From: Nonlabens sp.
Lineage (GTDB): Bacteria; Bacteroidota; Bacteroidia; Flavobacteriales; Flavobacteriaceae
NCBI GenBank assembly: GCA_023301395.1
Contig: JALZUY010000071.1
Span: 1 to 5,714, forward strand
DNA length: 5,714 nucleotides
Direction: 5' to 3'
A model generated the notes under the pieces. That model ran no database searches. It saw nothing but the letters and a program-made list of their open reading frames with translations, and was not told the origin of the DNA. The position numbers were made by a program, and so were the translations under genes. Shown in pieces: positions 5,020 to 5,714 of this stretch (its first letter is position 1; every line of letters starts with the position of its first letter).

Positions 5020-5714
5020 ATGAAAACAATCTACTCTAAATCCTCTTTAGTACTATTACTAGTTCTTTTGAGTTTTACAACAAATTTAAATGCACAATTG
5101 ACATTACCTGCTGGCAGTCCAGAAGCAGAAGTAACTCAACGTGTAGGTATTACAGATATTACCATTCACTACAATAGACCTTATGTGAAAGGAAGAGAAA
5201 TATGGGGTAAATTAGTTCCTTATGGTTTTAATGATCTTGGCTTTGGAACGTCTAAATCTGCTCCTTGGCGTGCAGGTGCAGATTATAATACTACAATAGA
5301 GTTTACTCACGATGTGAGAATTGAAGGTAAAGATGTTGACGCTGGAAAATATGCGCTATTTTTTGCAATAGAAGAAAATGGTGATGTCACTGGAATTTTA
5401 TCTAACAACACTACCTCATGGGGAAGTTATTATTATGATCAAGCTGAAGACGTATTACGTTTTAATGTGAAATCAAAAAATATTAATGATTCAGTTGAAA
5501 TGTTGACTTATAGTTTTGACACCGTAGATGCTACAAGTACAGTTGCTAGTCTTAAATGGGCAAAAAAAGAAATACCTGTAAAGATTGAAGTAGCAGTTGA
5601 GGATATTGTTATGGAAGATATAGCAAATGATTTACGTAATCCAAAAGGTTTTAAACAAGAGACTTGGGACGAGGCAGCTAGTTATGCCTTTAATGCAGGA
5701 AACATGGATAAGGC
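5020..5714 (+). CDS. DUF2911 domain secreted protein (C-terminus outside window)
   Basis: The frame opens with ATG at 5020-5022 and stays open for 231 codons to the window edge. Residues 1-26 are a signal peptide (MKTIYSKSSLVLLLVLLSFT, then TNLNAQ), with cleavage probably before or after Gln26, so the protein is exported to the periplasm or beyond. Residues about 35-180 match the DUF2911 pattern as I know it: the TQRVGITDITIHYNRPYVKG opening, then IWGKLVPYG, the core WRAGADYNTTIEF (83-95), and VRIEGKDVDAGKYALFFAI (99-117). The part after residue 180 (KIEVAVEDIVMEDIANDLRN, then a helical WDEAASYAFNAGN) resembles the TPR-like tail found on many such proteins, where most are near 280 residues, so perhaps 50 residues are missing. 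The molecular function of DUF2911 is not known. No Shine-Dalgarno sequence precedes the start; the leader is A/T-rich (ATAAAAACGATTTTCA). Confidence 0.92.
   Translation, partial: MKTIYSKSSLVLLLVLLSFTTNLNAQLTLPAGSPEAEVTQRVGITDITIHYNRPYVKGREIWGKLVPYGFNDLGFGTSKSAPWRAGADYNTTIEFTHDVRIEGKDVDAGKYALFFAIEENGDVTGILSNNTTSWGSYYYDQAEDVLRFNVKSKNINDSVEMLTYSFDTVDATSTVASLKWAKKEIPVKIEVAVEDIVMEDIANDLRNPKGFKQETWDEAASYAFNAGNMDK

Noticed and set aside
4085..5040. The FG-GAP and DUF2911 proteins both begin MKTIYS, with 18 of 21 bases alike
   Set aside because: The similarity stops after seven codons, upstream sequences do not match, and MK-start signal peptides are constrained, so common origin is not supported.
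1..5714. A new defence, mobile or multi-gene system
   Set aside because: All intact genes fall in ordinary families (M1 peptidase, FG-GAP/T9SS cargo, GNAT, DUF2911), with no nuclease, transposase, integrase, phage or CRISPR signals and no tight operon of unknown genes.

Overview
The window looks like a chromosomal segment from a marine-type member of the Flavobacteriaceae (Bacteroidota). The DNA is AT-rich, start codons have A-rich leaders with no Shine-Dalgarno sequence, one protein carries a C-terminal type IX secretion (T9SS) sorting domain, one is a DUF2911 protein, and one perfect TAnnTTTG promoter element of the Bacteroidota type is present. I cannot name a genus from the sequence alone.

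Layout, left to right. Positions 1-102 (minus) hold the first 34 codons of a gene that leaves the window; its start resembles a TerB-like domain. Positions 103-372 are non-coding and contain a 123-bp imperfect inverted repeat (230-352) that looks like a REP- or MITE-type element. Positions 373-2223 (minus) encode a lipoprotein M1 zinc aminopeptidase of the leukotriene-A4-hydrolase/aminopeptidase-B type. Positions 2312-4105 (minus) encode a secreted protein with six FG-GAP-like propeller repeats and a T9SS type A tail. Positions 4127-4321 (minus) hold a previously unmarked relic: a paralogous copy of the first 50 or so codons of the M1 aminopeptidase, in the same orientation, stopped by TAA directly after the lipobox cysteine. 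Positions 4374-4832 (minus) encode a GNAT N-acetyltransferase. From 5020 a DUF2911 protein runs on the plus strand, divergent from the GNAT gene, and leaves the window.

How the genes relate. No metabolic pathway links them. The aminopeptidase (lipid-anchored), the FG-GAP protein (T9SS-exported) and the DUF2911 protein (signal peptide) are all envelope or secreted proteins. The GNAT enzyme is cytoplasmic. The main structural story is a duplication: the FG-GAP gene sits between the intact M1 gene and the relic of a second copy, so the relic's 5' end (promoter, leader and lipoprotein signal) now lies directly upstream of the FG-GAP gene and may drive it.

I found no phage, CRISPR, toxin-antitoxin, defence or insertion-sequence genes. 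No convincing new multi-gene system is visible. The points most worth a second look are the M1 relic, the inverted-repeat element and a perfect 16-bp GC-rich palindrome inside the aminopeptidase gene.
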